A DNA stretch of 64,000 nucleotides, taken from contig NW_025942356.1 in the NCBI RefSeq assembly GCF_000764305.2, positions 65,023 through 129,022 of the forward strand, given 5' to 3'. The stretch comes from Hyalella azteca. Lineage: Eukaryota; Arthropoda; Malacostraca; Amphipoda; Hyalellidae. Position 1 is the first letter of the stretch. The number at the start of each line of letters is the position of its first letter. Position numbers and translations under genes: made by a program. Positions 1 to 10,795 of this stretch are shown in pieces. The notes beneath the pieces were generated by a model, which saw only the letters and a program-made list of their open reading frames with translations, was not told the DNA's origin and ran no database searches.

Positions 1-344
1 TAATTAGTAACGGAGAAAATGAAAAACACATGTTTTTGCACCGACGCAAAAGGTTAGCCCCACTTTGTACACTTTGACATTTTAAGCAAAACAAAACATA
101 TGTCAGCTGCAAAACTAAAAGTTATTTACCNGGCACAGCATATATTGCGGTCCTCGGACCACTGCACGATGTCCACACTGTGGGGGGAGGGGGGTCAGTG
201 GGACATGTATTGCGGTATTTAAATCGATTAATTCTCTGGTCATTAAACTCCCGTGTTTAATCAAGCTTATTCTGCCATCTAGTACTAAATATAAATATGT
301 TTGATATGACCATTCATCCCCATTATGACCCCACACATTGGGAG

Positions 345-538
345 TTAGTGGTTCTCAGTGGGGAACACAGTGGGGTTGGAACGACCCCACTAACCCCAAT
401 GGGGTTGGATCAATCCCACTAACACCAGTGGGTCTATAATGACCTCACTAACCCCAGTGGTGTTGGAATTACCCCACTAACCCCAAGAGGTTAAGGTGAC
501 CCCACTACCCCCAGTGGGGTTAGGGCGACCCCACTAAC
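345..538 (-). repeat. Minisatellite seeded at MDR exon e donor, ~40-bp unit
   Basis: About six degenerate units each carry CTGGGGTTAGTGGGGT on the minus strand. The splice donor GG/GTTAGT of exon e is the first unit. The array runs directly from the exon boundary into the intron. Confidence 0.8.
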
Positions 539-692
539 CCCAGCTCGCGGCTGAGAATGGAGATGCCCTCGTCCCGCAGGCAGGCGACGGTGATCTTGAT
601 GTGGTCCTCCTTGGCGGGCCAGAAGTACCGCACGATACGCAGTGCCCACAGCGCCAGCCCGCCCGTGCCCACCAGCAGCACACTGCATGTCC
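539..692 (-). CDS. MDR gene exon e (Rossmann fold)
   Basis: The acceptor ACTGCGCAG precedes TCSVLLVGTGGLALWALR, the glycine-rich nucleotide-binding loop. The exon continues IKITVACLRDEGISILSREL and ends in phase 2 at GG/GTTAGT. The remaining C-terminal exons lie outside the window. Confidence 0.85.
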
Positions 693-3364
693 CTGCGCAG
701 TGGGCCACAGCACGTTAGCACGCAGTGGGGAGGTTGGGGTTGGGGTTAGGAGACGGGGAAAGAAAGGGGTTGAATAAAGTAGTAAACAGAACTCGTAAAA
801 ATGGGTGCATTGAGATAAGAATTGGGAATACAAATGCTCTTAGTCACGGCCTGCTCTGATTAATGTACGATTTATCGGCATCAACTAGCGAGGAATTTAC
901 AGGCCAATTCGATGAAAGCCGCAGGCTTTGCCGAAGTTATAAATTTATAAACATCTAGCACATAAATTTACTTCTATTAGCTGCTTAAATAATGCTGAAT
1001 GCATCTTACAAAAGTTTCCTTTTAGATTAATTCACCCCAAAAGCTTGTTTATTCGGAGCAAACTTACGGGCAACTGGACCATGGCCCATATCTCCTTTGG
1101 ATTGGGAATTTATCTTGGACATCCCTTGACTCACCCTTGACTCACCTGCCTCACCCTTGTTCTTGATCACCTCTCGACTCACCTGCCTCACCCTAGTTCT
1201 TGATGACCTCTTGACTCACCTGCCTCACCCTTGATCACCCCTTGACTCACCTGCCTCACCCTTGTTCTTGATCACCTCTTGAACAGCTTCACGCGCCCTG
1301 AACACGGTGTTCATGTTCACCCCTTGACTCACCTGCCTCACCCTTGTTCTTGATCACCTCTTGAACAGCTTCACGCGCCCTGAACACAGTATTCATGGCC
1401 CAGAGCGCCCCTGAAGGCAGCATGGCAGCGACGCTCAGGCTCATCGAGTCAGGGATCTTGACGAGGAACTTGATCTCTGGTACTGCGATGTACTCCCCGT
1501 ACCTGCACGTACGTTATTTTATACAACAACATTTTGCAACTTTTTCTTTTAACATAGTTATATTATATTTCATATATAGGTACCTACCTATTTTATATAT
1601 TTTATTGGGGAGGTAACCATGGAACGAGGGATTTTTTGTTATCCAGATAGTATTTTATTTTATATATTTTATAAAACAACATTTTGCAACTTTTTATTAT
1701 AAACATCATAGTTATATTATATAGTCATGTATATGCAGTACAGTATAAAGTTATAAACAACATTTTTGCAACAACTGGAATAATTAATTCAGTTTCGGTC
1801 AGTTCTTGATATTTAATAATATAGATTGTTTACTGAAAAGTTAACTTAGGAAGCGGACGAAGTACTAGAACTGCTGTAAAAAATCGTACTAAAAAAACTG
1901 AAATAATAGATTATATACTGAAAAGTTGACTTAGGAAGCATGACGAAGTAAAATTGCCGAGAAAAATCATACTAAAAAATAATTAAAATATAAGATCATT
2001 GACGAAGTATACTAGAATTGCTGAAAAAAAAAATAACTAAATTAATTTGGGGGTACTTGACAGGGGGTCAGACGTACCCCGGGGGGTGCCCTTCATAAGG
2101 GTACACGATCACACGGTCCCCCACACGGATGTCCGTGTCCCCCACACCCGTGCCCACGGCGTCCACGGTGCCCGCGACCTGCGGGAGGATGGCATGAGTA
2201 TCCTATAGTGGGGGGCATGAGTATCCTCGTGTTCCACGTGCCTTATACCCCGGGGTGCCCCACGTACCTCACACCCCACGTACCTCACACCCCACGTACC
2301 TCACACCCCACGTACCTCACACCCCACGTACCTCATACCCCACGTACCTCATACCCCACGTACCTCATAAACCACGTAACTCATACCCCACGTACCTCAC
2401 ACCCCACGTACCTCATACCCCACGTACCTCATACCCCACGCACCTCGCACCCCACGTACTCATACCCCACGTACCTCATACCCCACGTACCTCATACCCC
2501 ACGTACTCATACCCCACGTACCTCACTCCCCACGTACCTCATACCCCACGTACCTCACACCCCAAGTACCTCATACCCCACGTACCTCATACCCCACGTA
2601 CCTCACACCCCACGTACCTCATACCCAGGGATGCCCCACGTACCTCATACCCCACGTACCTCACACCCCAAGTACCTCATACCCCACGTACCTCACACCC
2701 CACGTACCTCATACCCAGGGATGCCCCACGTACCTCATACCCCACGTACCTCATACCCCGGGAAGAGCGAGGTGTCCCTGACGCTCTGGTGTAGGGGGGA
2801 CCCCAGGGCGAGGGCGTCGAGGCTTTTGAGGCTCGCGCTGGACGAGGCCGAGCGCAGGCGATAACACACACCAGCGTTACGGACCTGACCATGACAAGCC
2901 AGTGATAAAATGTTACGTAGTACTATGCTCATATTTAATATTGCTGAAATGGGTATTTAATAATCATGGATATTAAACGCAGAGCGCAGGCGATTCAATG
3001 GACTTTGTCCAAACACATGCCGAGCCCAGGCGATAACACACGCCCGAGTTACGAACCTGGGCCTATACTTTCAAAACTGGCTAAGTGAACGTAAGTACTT
3101 ACGCTCTATTTTCTTGCCTATGATTGGTGGATTTTGCTTGAAAAGCCGTCAATGATTGGCTGATGAACTTACGATCTCTTAACTTTTTTTGTNGCCTTGA
3201 CACGTGCCCTGCCTTGACCCACCTTGACACGTGCCCCCAGCTCGGGCACGTCGGGCATGGGCTCGTCGAAGTTAAAGATGCACTCCTTGAGCTTGTGGGA
3301 GGGCGACTCGATGCTCACTTGCTTCATGAGGCGCGCCATGTCGTCGCTCTCGCCCACCGAGTCT
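539..3364 (-). CDS. MDR-family oxidoreductase (alcohol dehydrogenase/quinone reductase-like), partial gene, five exons
   Basis: The exons are a 3223-3364, b 2750-2884, c 2078-2178, d 1333-1502 and e 539-692. All join with GT-AG introns and matching phases, and the gene continues past the left edge. Exon a carries the family N-terminus (VSIESPSHKLKECIFNFDEP). Exon b has the substrate-loop motif NAGVCYRLRSAS and ends SLFPGYE. Exon c has VAGTVDAVG and VGDRVIVYPYEG of the GroES-like domain. Exon d has YGEYIAVPEIKFLVKIPDS and AAMLPSGALWAMNTV. Exon e has the Rossmann dinucleotide-binding motif LLVGTGGLALWALR. This matches an arthropod zinc-independent-looking MDR subfamily whose substrate is not established; a cytosolic NAD(P)-dependent enzyme is inferred. 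Exon a starts with one leftover base, so a further 5' exon is expected but was not found. Four of the five donors seed tandem arrays. Confidence 0.85.
1126..1332 (-). repeat. Tandem duplications of MDR exon d end plus splice donor
   Basis: The donor block GGCAGGTGAGTC occurs five times (near 1141, 1178, 1211, 1241 and 1325). The copy nearest the exon repeats ~80 bp, including 55 bp of exon d. Farther copies are shorter, ~30-35 bp. Confidence 0.85.
1333..1502 (-). CDS. MDR gene exon d
   Basis: The acceptor CGTGCAG completes a Gly codon and is followed by YGEYIAVPEIKF. The exon ends in phase 1 after KNKGEA at the donor GGCAG/GTGAGT. Its last ~55 bases plus donor are duplicated downstream in the intron (1242-1332). 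Confidence 0.85.
2078..2178 (-). CDS. MDR gene exon c
   Basis: The acceptor CTCCCGCAG opens VAGTVDAVGTGVGDTDIRVG. The exon continues DRVIVYPYEGHPP and ends in phase 2 at GG/GTACGT. It completes the GroES-like fold started in exon b. Confidence 0.85.
2258..2749 (-). repeat. Minisatellite seeded at MDR exon b donor, ~16-bp unit
   Basis: The minus-strand unit is GGTATGAGGTACGTGG. The real exon b ends GGTATGAG/GTACGTGG, so the exon-intron junction is the first unit. About 25 units keep GAG/GTACGT intact. The array fills most of the intron between exons b and c. A higher-order ~84-bp repeat (with CCCAGGGATG) appears at 2620-2745. Confidence 0.9.
2750..2884 (-). CDS. MDR gene exon b
   Basis: The acceptor TGGTCAG opens VRNAGVCYRLRSAS in phase 0. 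The exon ends LFPGYE at the donor GAG/GTACGT. It is 45 codons long and in frame with exons a and c. Confidence 0.85.
3016..3056 (-). pseudogene. Degenerate duplicate of MDR exon b 5' end
   Basis: On the minus strand an AG is followed by a frame reading VRNSGVCYRLGSA, nearly the start of exon b. It then diverges and meets a stop within about 28 codons. It lies in the intron between exons a and b, next to a MITE copy. It looks like a partial exon duplication that cannot substitute for exon b. Confidence 0.6.
3058..3192. mobile_element. MITE-like element, copy 1
   Basis: This ~135-bp segment matches 18236-18376 at about 95% by eye. It begins GGGCCTATACTTTCAAAA, contains GTAAGTACTTACG and ends CTCTTAACTTTTTTTG. 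Its right end is cut by the N at 3193. Confidence 0.65.
3194..3235 (-). repeat. Two-copy repeat of MDR exon a end, cut by an N
   Basis: GGGCACGTGTCAAGG at the exon a boundary recurs once within 30 bases. The sequence then meets a single N at 3193, so an unresolved longer array is likely. Confidence 0.65.
3223..3364 (-). CDS. MDR gene exon a (N-terminal)
   Basis: The acceptor TTTTTTGCAG precedes DSVGESDDMARLMKQ. The exon ends ELGARVK at the donor AAG/GTGGGT in phase 0. An internal Met (DDMARLM) could be the true start if the 5' part is leader. Confidence 0.8.
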
Positions 3365-4783
3365 CTGCAAAAAATAACAATAAAAACATCATTTAATATA
3401 TATTTTAATATAATGAACAACATCCATCGTTAAATGGACTGATTTATTAATGTTACGTATCTAATATTGACGATCCGCCAGCTGCGTTCTAAAGAACAAT
3501 AACATTTATAATAACGTATAATGTGCATTTATAATCGAATACAATGATTAACATCAGTCATTTCTTACATTCAACTAATTAATATCATGTATTTTTTAAA
3601 ATAATCATCTGCCGGCAGTGGAAAAATGCGGTCGGACCGCAATAAACATTAATAATAAAAAAAATTCTGCAAAGACTAGCAGTTACATTCATCAGCAAGT
3701 GTATGTAGGTAATTAAATATAATTGATACAATGAACAATTACCGTCTACTGGAATGACTTTTGGCCAATTGAAAATATTTGATTCTCATTCGATTTATTC
3801 GGTGAAAATAATGTCAACATATGCCCAAGTCAAAATAAAATTTTTGAAATTTTCTAGCAAGCAAATTTCACAGGTTGTTTCGTCACTGCAATTTCAAAAG
3901 TTCGTCAGAAGCGAGTGTTATTCAAGCGCGTATAACAAGTGGGCCGTGACGGCGCGTTATCAGTAGCTGATAAGCAGGGAGGTAACACGACCGGCTTATC
4001 GGTAGCGCTGATAACGTCGCTGCTTCTAGTGTTTTGTTTGAAGGAGAAATTTCGTGAGGAGGATAAGGTGCGTGACTAATATGACCTCGAATTTTAATAT
4101 TGATAAAAACATCAGGACTTCAAAACCAATGAACAATATCGATCATGTGACGAGTAGACATATTTCAAGCAAGCTATAAACATGAAGGATATAACACTTG
4201 AAATACGAAGGGAAAACAAGAGAAAGACCAAATGTACTTATATACCGTACGAAAAGCAAAACCCTTAAGCGATAAAATCAAGGTATATATAACAGAGAAG
4301 AGTGCCGACGGTGGAAAATGGACATATCCAAATTAAACTGATTACAAACTAATTAAAGATAATACAGAAACCGTTAGCAAGATATACATGTATGAACAAC
4401 TATCAATTCCAAAAACAGTTGTTCGGGACTGATAATAATCCCTGCAATTTTGAAATACCGTTGTCCCTAATCCCGATAAGAGTATTGAAGATTTGAAGAT
4501 TAAGACTATCGTATGTACGGCAGTGGTGGGCACATTTCCGCTAATCCGCTAATCAGCGAAGCTAACTTTTTCCTTATCGGATTAGCTTTTTCAGAAAACT
4601 TTGAAAACCATCAGCGGTCCAATTATCTTCCGATAAATTTCCAATTAGTCCCGCTAACTGGCAGTCCGTTAAAAATGTTTAAAAATATCTTGTGATAGAA
4701 AATTCAGGTGTTAATATTTAGTGCTAAGTATCGTTAGCTGTGTGCCACACTGATGGCTGACTAAGTCAAAATACAGTATGTAC
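3365..4783. other. No gene recognised
   Basis: AT-rich sequence with short unsupported reading frames only. A 5' exon of the MDR gene ending in phase 2 should lie somewhere to the right of 3364, but I could not identify one here. Confidence 0.5.
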
Positions 4784-4852
4784 GTCAACCAATATCGTCT
4801 TGTGTTACTGCCACATAATGTAGTACGTAACACAAGACGTGATTGGTTGACG
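4784..4852. repeat. Hairpin: ~25-bp inverted repeat
   Basis: GTCAACCAATATCGTCTTG and the following GTTAC pair with GTAACACAAGACGTGATTGG and the following TTGAC, about 23 of 25 positions, around a short loop. It lies just before the dispersed repeat at 4884. Confidence 0.6.
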
Positions 4853-4883
4853 CAGCACATGTGTTATAATTCTGCAGTTAGTT

Positions 4884-5083
4884 CACGTAACACGTTACAG
4901 CCTTACAGTGTAAGAAGGGACGACAAGGTACCTTTTCATAAACATGTCAATTTACCGAGTCTACAAGTTTTTGCAATGGATCACGAAAAGGTTTAGCATC
5001 ACGAAAGGATTTTGACCCCTTCTAGAAGACAAAGAGAGCCAGCTGGCAGCTGCCTTCCACTCTAAGTTTCGCCTCTTCTGGCT
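4884..5083. repeat. Dispersed repeat, copy 1 (~195 bp)
   Basis: This stretch (CACGTAACACGTTACAGCC through TTTCGCCTCTTCTGG) recurs at 15169-15362 with few differences. It has no coding capacity and is probably a fragment of a transposable element. Confidence 0.7.
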
Positions 5084-5109
5084 GGAGAAGCATAATATAG
5101 CGGTTCCAG

Positions 5110-5345
5110 TGTTTACTAGGCCGTAGGCCTATCGCCGATTCTTAACATTGCAGAACATCCACAGCTTGTTGCGGTCTTGAACTTGCAACTCACTTCTTCA
5201 AATTTTCTATGCTTAACCGCCCGGGCTCCTCGCCGATTCTGACCAGAAACTGGCGCACAGAGCTGGGATCGAACCCGCACCTCTCTGTTCCAATCTTGGT
5301 ACTCTGAACCTGAAAACTGGGCCGCCCTGCCCTGTTCCTTTATAT
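5110..5345 (-). mobile_element. Possible tRNA-derived SINE
   Basis: The minus strand contains GGTTCGATCCC (near 5268-5278), which matches the RNA polymerase III B-box consensus. It sits in a GC-rich block inside AT-rich DNA. The upstream A box is not convincing, and no second copy was found in the window. Confidence 0.35.
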
Positions 5346-5902
5346 ACCTGTAGTATAGCCTCGTTCGTTTCAAAGAAACACAGCCTTGAAAAACAGCTCA
5401 CACTTAGTTTCAATTATTAGACATGCGGAAATTAGGCATACGTAAAATGTTAATTAAGAAAAATTTTGGGGGCGTTTATGAGTGATCACGAATTATAATC
5501 ATTCTTGCATTACAATATTCGATATCAGGAATTTTTTGAGGAACAAAGAACATGAGCGACCTATGAAAATCTAACTGTAATCGATAGTCGATGCTAACGT
5601 GGCGATATTCACCAGCTCAATGAGGGCAACAATCGGGAATGCGCACAGACACCTACGTGTAGACACCACCAAATTTGTGCGCCAGTTAGCCTTGAAAGGA
5701 ACGCCTAGCATATTTCCGGATGACCACCAATCAGCCGCGGATTAAGCTATCCGTCGGTAACCTGCCCGTAACACCATCTTGTATTAAATATTAGGAGCTT
5801 TACACCACCATATTCTGAAGCGAATAGCCCAGAGAGTAATGGTTGTCCACCACTGAACATTGCATCGAATTCATCACTTCATACCCTGACTTTAGCTCGA
5901 AN

Positions 5903-6060
5903 ACCGTCGTAAGTGCTGCGACCGTCGTAAGTGCTGCGACCGTCGTAAGTGCTGCGGTGGTCGTAAGTGCTGCGGTGGTCGTAAGTGCTGCAGCCGTCGT
6001 AAGTGCTGCGACCGTCGTAAGTGCTGCGACCGTCGTAAGTGCTGCGACCGTCGTAAGGAA
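5903..6060 (+). repeat. 18-bp minisatellite with repeated GTAAGT
   Basis: About eight units of ACCGTCGTAAGTGCTGCG follow a single N at 5902. Each unit carries the donor consensus GTAAGT on the plus strand. No exon could be confirmed upstream. Confidence 0.85.
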
Positions 6061-6663
6061 TACGACCATTATAAATGCTGAGACAGTAGTAAGGGATACG
6101 TAAATCAGTCGTAAATTCAATTTTTTCCATTGAAACGTTTCCTCCTCCCCACATTTATCTCGACCAAGCCGCAAAGTTCCCCTAAATTGCAGGTCTCGAT
6201 TAAATTATTCCCGGGCGTGGCTACCATCATTTTGCCCCTTTTTAGCGCATTTTCTCATTTATGGAAAAAATGCACAATTGTTTCAAAATTGGGAAGACAT
6301 TCCCTTTCTCTGGTGTCCCCGCACCAAAGTTGTTTTGACTCCCCTCCCTCCCCCCGATCCAGTGCCGGATCCAATGAACCGAAATCCACATTTTGATAGG
6401 TTTTACTGTGGCTTATAGGCCGCACTTATCATTGCTTCACTCAAAAAAAGAAAGGCGATATTGTCCGAATACGTGAATAGCGACTCACTTTCATGCTTAC
6501 GGTTTAAACAAAGAGCGGCCGTAGCACTGTATACGCCCTTCTGCCGGGCCAAACTGGGTCAGGATGACCTACCCAAGCTTAAAAATATAATTATTTTTTG
6601 GGCAGAACCCACTTATTTCTCTGACTGTAAGCTTCGTAATGTGAGTCAGCGAACGAAAGCGAA

Positions 6664-7097
6664 CCTTCCCATTCAGTAGTCGTGCCTTCCCATTCAGTAG
6701 TCGTGCCTTCACATTCAGTAGTCGTGCCTTCCCATTCAGTAGTCGTGCCTTCCCATTCAGTAGTCGTGCCTTCACATTCAGTAGTCGTGCCTTCACATTC
6801 AGTAGTCGTGCCTTCACATTCAGTAGTCGTGCCTTCCCATTCAGTAGTCGTGCCTTTACATTCAGTAGTCGTGCCTTTACATTCAGTAGTCGTGCCTTCC
6901 CATTCAGTAGTCGTGCCTTTACATTCAGTAGTCGTGCCTTTACATTCAGTAGTCGTGCCTTCACATTCAGTAGTCGTGCCTTCACATTCAGTAGTCGTGC
7001 CTTCCCATTCATTAGTCGTGCCTTCACATTCAGTAGTCGTGCCTTCACATTCATTAGTCGTGCCTTCACATTCAGTAGTCGTGCCTTCACATTCATT
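6664..7097. repeat. 21-bp minisatellite, ~20 copies
   Basis: The unit CCTTCCCATTCAGTAGTCGTG has A/C and T variants in CCC/CAC/TAC. The long open frames across it on both strands are products of the repeat. Confidence 0.95.
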
Positions 7098-7099
7098 AC

Positions 7100-8960
7100 A
7101 AGGCAAGTCAGCCGCGCTCAGTCATGTTGCACAAACATCGAATCCAGGTCACAGATTATTAAACGCAGCTTATGTTATTGATATCCCATGCCAATTAATT
7201 ATTTTAGAATCTAAAATAAATTAAAAATTCAAAATTTAGATTATAATAATCATTAAGCTGTTATTAAATTTAATCATTATGATTAAATGCAGTTTAAGAA
7301 TTTGAGCTGCAGCTGCCTTTTACAGTATTTATTGAGGCTAGCAACAAGACGAAGTATTTATATCCACATATCATAGTAGTTAGGCTTTTAAAGTATTGCA
7401 AACACTTCATCACCCCACACATAAAGAAAAAAATTAAGCTGATCGTAAGCTCATAATAAGAAATAATGCAAAATAGGCAGTTATCATTGATAATCATTCT
7501 TGAATGAGGATTATTTAGATTCCGTCTGTCTTAATATTCTGATAATCAATCATGTACACAATTGACTAACTCGTCCTATCAACGGGCGGTTGATAAATAC
7601 AATAAAAAAGTTGAAATAATTTTGAAATAACCAACTTTCCATGCTGTTTCAATCTCTTTCCATAAGTAGAGAAAGAAGGAAATTAACCGAGGAATAGAAG
7701 GGGGAATGAAGTTTAATATAAAAAATAAATATTAGTCCCGACTCACCCGACAGGCGCGGACGTGTTGAGAGGTTCACACAGCGGCATCGCCTTCGAAATT
7801 TCAGGCTACGCCTCCAACCAAAAGAACGCTAATTTCCAAAAAACTCACAGCAGAGCCAAAAATCTTATTCAAATTCCGGCTGCGCAACAGTTATTCAGTA
7901 ATTTTAAGTAGTCCGAGTATAGATTCCGTTTAGAATAAAGTAAATTGAGAAGTTTGGTTGAAAGCTTAACGCACGATTCTTGAAAACGCACTATGCAGTG
8001 CTTACAGATTCACGGAACAATTATTCTCTGCGTAATTCACAACAATTAAGAGACTTGCGTCTACAACAGGTGGAATTATTTTGATATAAATATCCACATC
8101 TGATGCCATAAGTAAAATCACAATCCCACCAGACATGAGATGTCACCTCGACAAACATGTCGACCCGCCAGGCGTGAGTCCGCGTGACAAGTTAGGTTCT
8201 ACCTCCGAGTCTCCGACTTCCATGCGGAAGGTTCACGGTGAAAAATACTTAAAATAGAACATCAAATTACATTGCTTGACCAGTAGTATAAACTTGACAG
8301 ACGACTAAGCAAGTTATGGTGCTTTTAATAATTTAAAAAAGACAATTAAAGGGAAAATTCTATGGAATGAGCCAAGATTTCACGAAACATGTTAGGTTTG
8401 GGCGTGACGGATTCCCGATCCGATTACGGAAGAACAGTCCAGACTGGAAACGGGCATGCTGATACGAACGTTGAAGTTATTAGTATTGCAGCAAAGTTAA
8501 AAAAAACGGATAAAGAAATCGTTCGCACTACAGACAATCAAGTTAGGATTTATCTATTTCTTAACGAAAAACATGGATTTACGAGCATATACCGTACCGG
8601 CAATTAAAATTTCAGGCTGGTTACGTCATCCTAGTGCTACGCAGTTTCCTATCTTACTTTCTTCATGGACGAAATGTACAAAAATTGTGACTAATCCAAT
8701 GCTATTTATTGTTTAAAGAAGTAAATCATTTAGTAAAGCTAATACCCGACTATTTTTAACGGCAATTACGAGCGATTATTGATCTGTCGTTGAAGCATTA
8801 TTGCAGCTTAGTTTTCACTCCTTAGTCACGCTCACGCACGGTTTTCGAGAAAGCAAGCTTCCCAACGTAAAACTAATTCAACACTTCAAAAATTATTGTA
8901 ATAAACACAAAAAAGTAACATTCTTCATGTCATTTAAATATAGCGCCATTGAAGAGTAAG
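7100..8960. other. No gene recognised
   Basis: AT-rich sequence with no tandem array, no splice-supported exon and no element I could match elsewhere in the window. Confidence 0.5.
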
Positions 8961-8963
8961 ACA

Positions 8964-9098
8964 CTAGATTCGCCAATAATCACGCGAGCGCATTAGGCGA
9001 ACTGGAACCCCCTGCCAGCGGTCTATCATGTGATCAACTGAAGCCAGGGCCCAGGCAGAGGCGCGCCGGGTGGCTGGCTGCAGCCTGCACGCCGCCAT
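8964..9098 (-). other. GC-rich island with ATG; possible first exon, unassigned
   Basis: The minus strand has an ATG opening MAACRLQPATRRASAWALAS, an Arg/Ala-rich start resembling an organelle presequence. It stops after about 45 codons. No strong splice donor in a phase matching MDR exon a was found. Base composition stands out from its surroundings, but the function is unknown. Confidence 0.2.
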
Positions 9099-9704
9099 GA
9101 CAGAGAACTGCCACCTAGCACTATGATATTTACGTTGCAAGCGATAGTTTATAAACATGACAATCTCGACAAACAAAGTGGAAAAGTAATGACAACAGAA
9201 CCATAATTATGGTTCAGTTGTCTTCATTATAACCATGGGAATGATCAAGCTTGAACTTGCTACCGATATGTCCACACAGACACAGCCAGAAAAAGAATCT
9301 TGTTCTCCCCAGTGACACCAGTTTTTTATGTTGACATCATACACTTACTGTGCAAATAATCGAATTCCGATTCATTGCCTAACTACGCGATTAAATTCTC
9401 TAACGATAGAATGAAACAAACACTCTATGTACTTGATTACATGTGAATGGCTTTATTAAACGATTTACCAAAATAGAAGAAAGCCATCAGGTAAATTCGA
9501 TACTTTGTTTCACGGCGACGACGTGCTGATGCATCAATGAAGGTGGGGGTGTTGGGTGCACCTCCCGCAGTTCCTCCAGCACGTTGCTCGATTATTTCAT
9601 TGCAATTTGAAATAACTTCAATAAAAAGTGATCGATGAGTAAAATTTTGCAACTTTTCTATAAACTATTTACATTCAATGTAGATACATCCACAGAAACG
9701 GACC

Positions 9705-10468
9705 ATTTCTGTACTCGAGAATTGATATAAAATTTGTCTGAATACCGATACAATTTTTACCCCTGTGTGGGTCATCCTGACTCAGTTTGGCCCGACATAA
9801 GGGCGTATCAGTGCTACGATCGCTTCTCGCTCGTGCAATGGGCAAGAAAATGTCGCTTATTTCAACACGGGGGAAAAAACGTACAAAAGAACTGAATTTA
9901 CGATGAAATGATCGAGTGCAACGTATGTCTATCTAGATTCTAGAGGAAACGTTTTGAATAGCCCCTCTTACTCCTACCTTCATACCTCCTCCTACTCCTA
10001 CCATTATATCAATTTCTGTACTCGAGAATTGATATAAAATTTGTCTGAATACCGATACAATTTTTACCCCTGTGTGGGTCATCCTGACTCAGTTTGGCCC
10101 GACATAGGGGCGTATCAGTGCTACGACCGCTTTTCGCTCGTGCTGTGGGCAAGAAAATGTCGCTTATTTCAACACGAGGAAAAAAAACGTACAAAAGAAC
10201 TGAATTTACGGTGAAATGATCGAGTGCAACGTATCAGTCCATCTAGATTCTAGAGGAAACGTTTTGAATAGACGAATTAAAACGTACAAAATTAAAATTA
10301 AATTAATTAATTAAAACACGTCCGAATTTAAAAAACGTACAAAAGAACTGAATTTACGATGAAATGATCGAGTGCAACGTATCAGTCTATCTAGATTCTA
10401 GAGGAAACGTTTTGAATAGCCCCTCTTACTCCTACCTTCATACCTCCTCCTACTCCTACCATTATATC
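9705..10468. repeat. ~307-bp direct repeat, about 2.5 copies
   Basis: Copy 1 is 9705-10011, copy 2 begins at 10012, and a third partial copy is ~10328-10468. The unit contains the widespread GGGTCATCCTGACTCAGTTT motif and ends with a CTCCTACC-rich block. Confidence 0.85.
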
Positions 10469-10589
10469 CTTCCATGGTTACTATGAAGTGATCACTGATT
10501 TACTAATGAAAGTATATACGAATAATACAGCTGTTCTTATAATGTACTCAAAATACATTATTTCGTAGCATAACACATCTGCTACAGCG

Positions 10590-10795
10590 TACAGCTGTAG
10601 CAGCAGCAGCAGCGAGGCCAGGCGGTGACGATGGATCGATACGGGAAGGCAGCAGCACGTGTACAGCTGCTGCTGCCAGCGTGATACTCAGCTGCAGCTG
10701 CAGCTGCTGCTGCTGCTGCCAGCGTGATACTCAGCTGCAGCTGTAGCTGCTGCTGCAGCTGCTGCAGCTGAAGCTGCAGCAGCTGCAGCTGAAAT
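10590..10795. repeat. CAG/CTG-rich repeat with CAGCTG palindromes
   Basis: A GC-rich block of CTG and CAG runs includes a ~63-bp duplication (GCCAGCGTGATACTCAGCTG). The many CAGCTG palindromes could fold into hairpins. There are no coding signs. Confidence 0.8.

Noticed and set aside
6569..7106. Open frames of ~175 residues on both strands
   Set aside because: A 21-bp repeat unit (multiple of three) keeps frames open. No domain or splice evidence.
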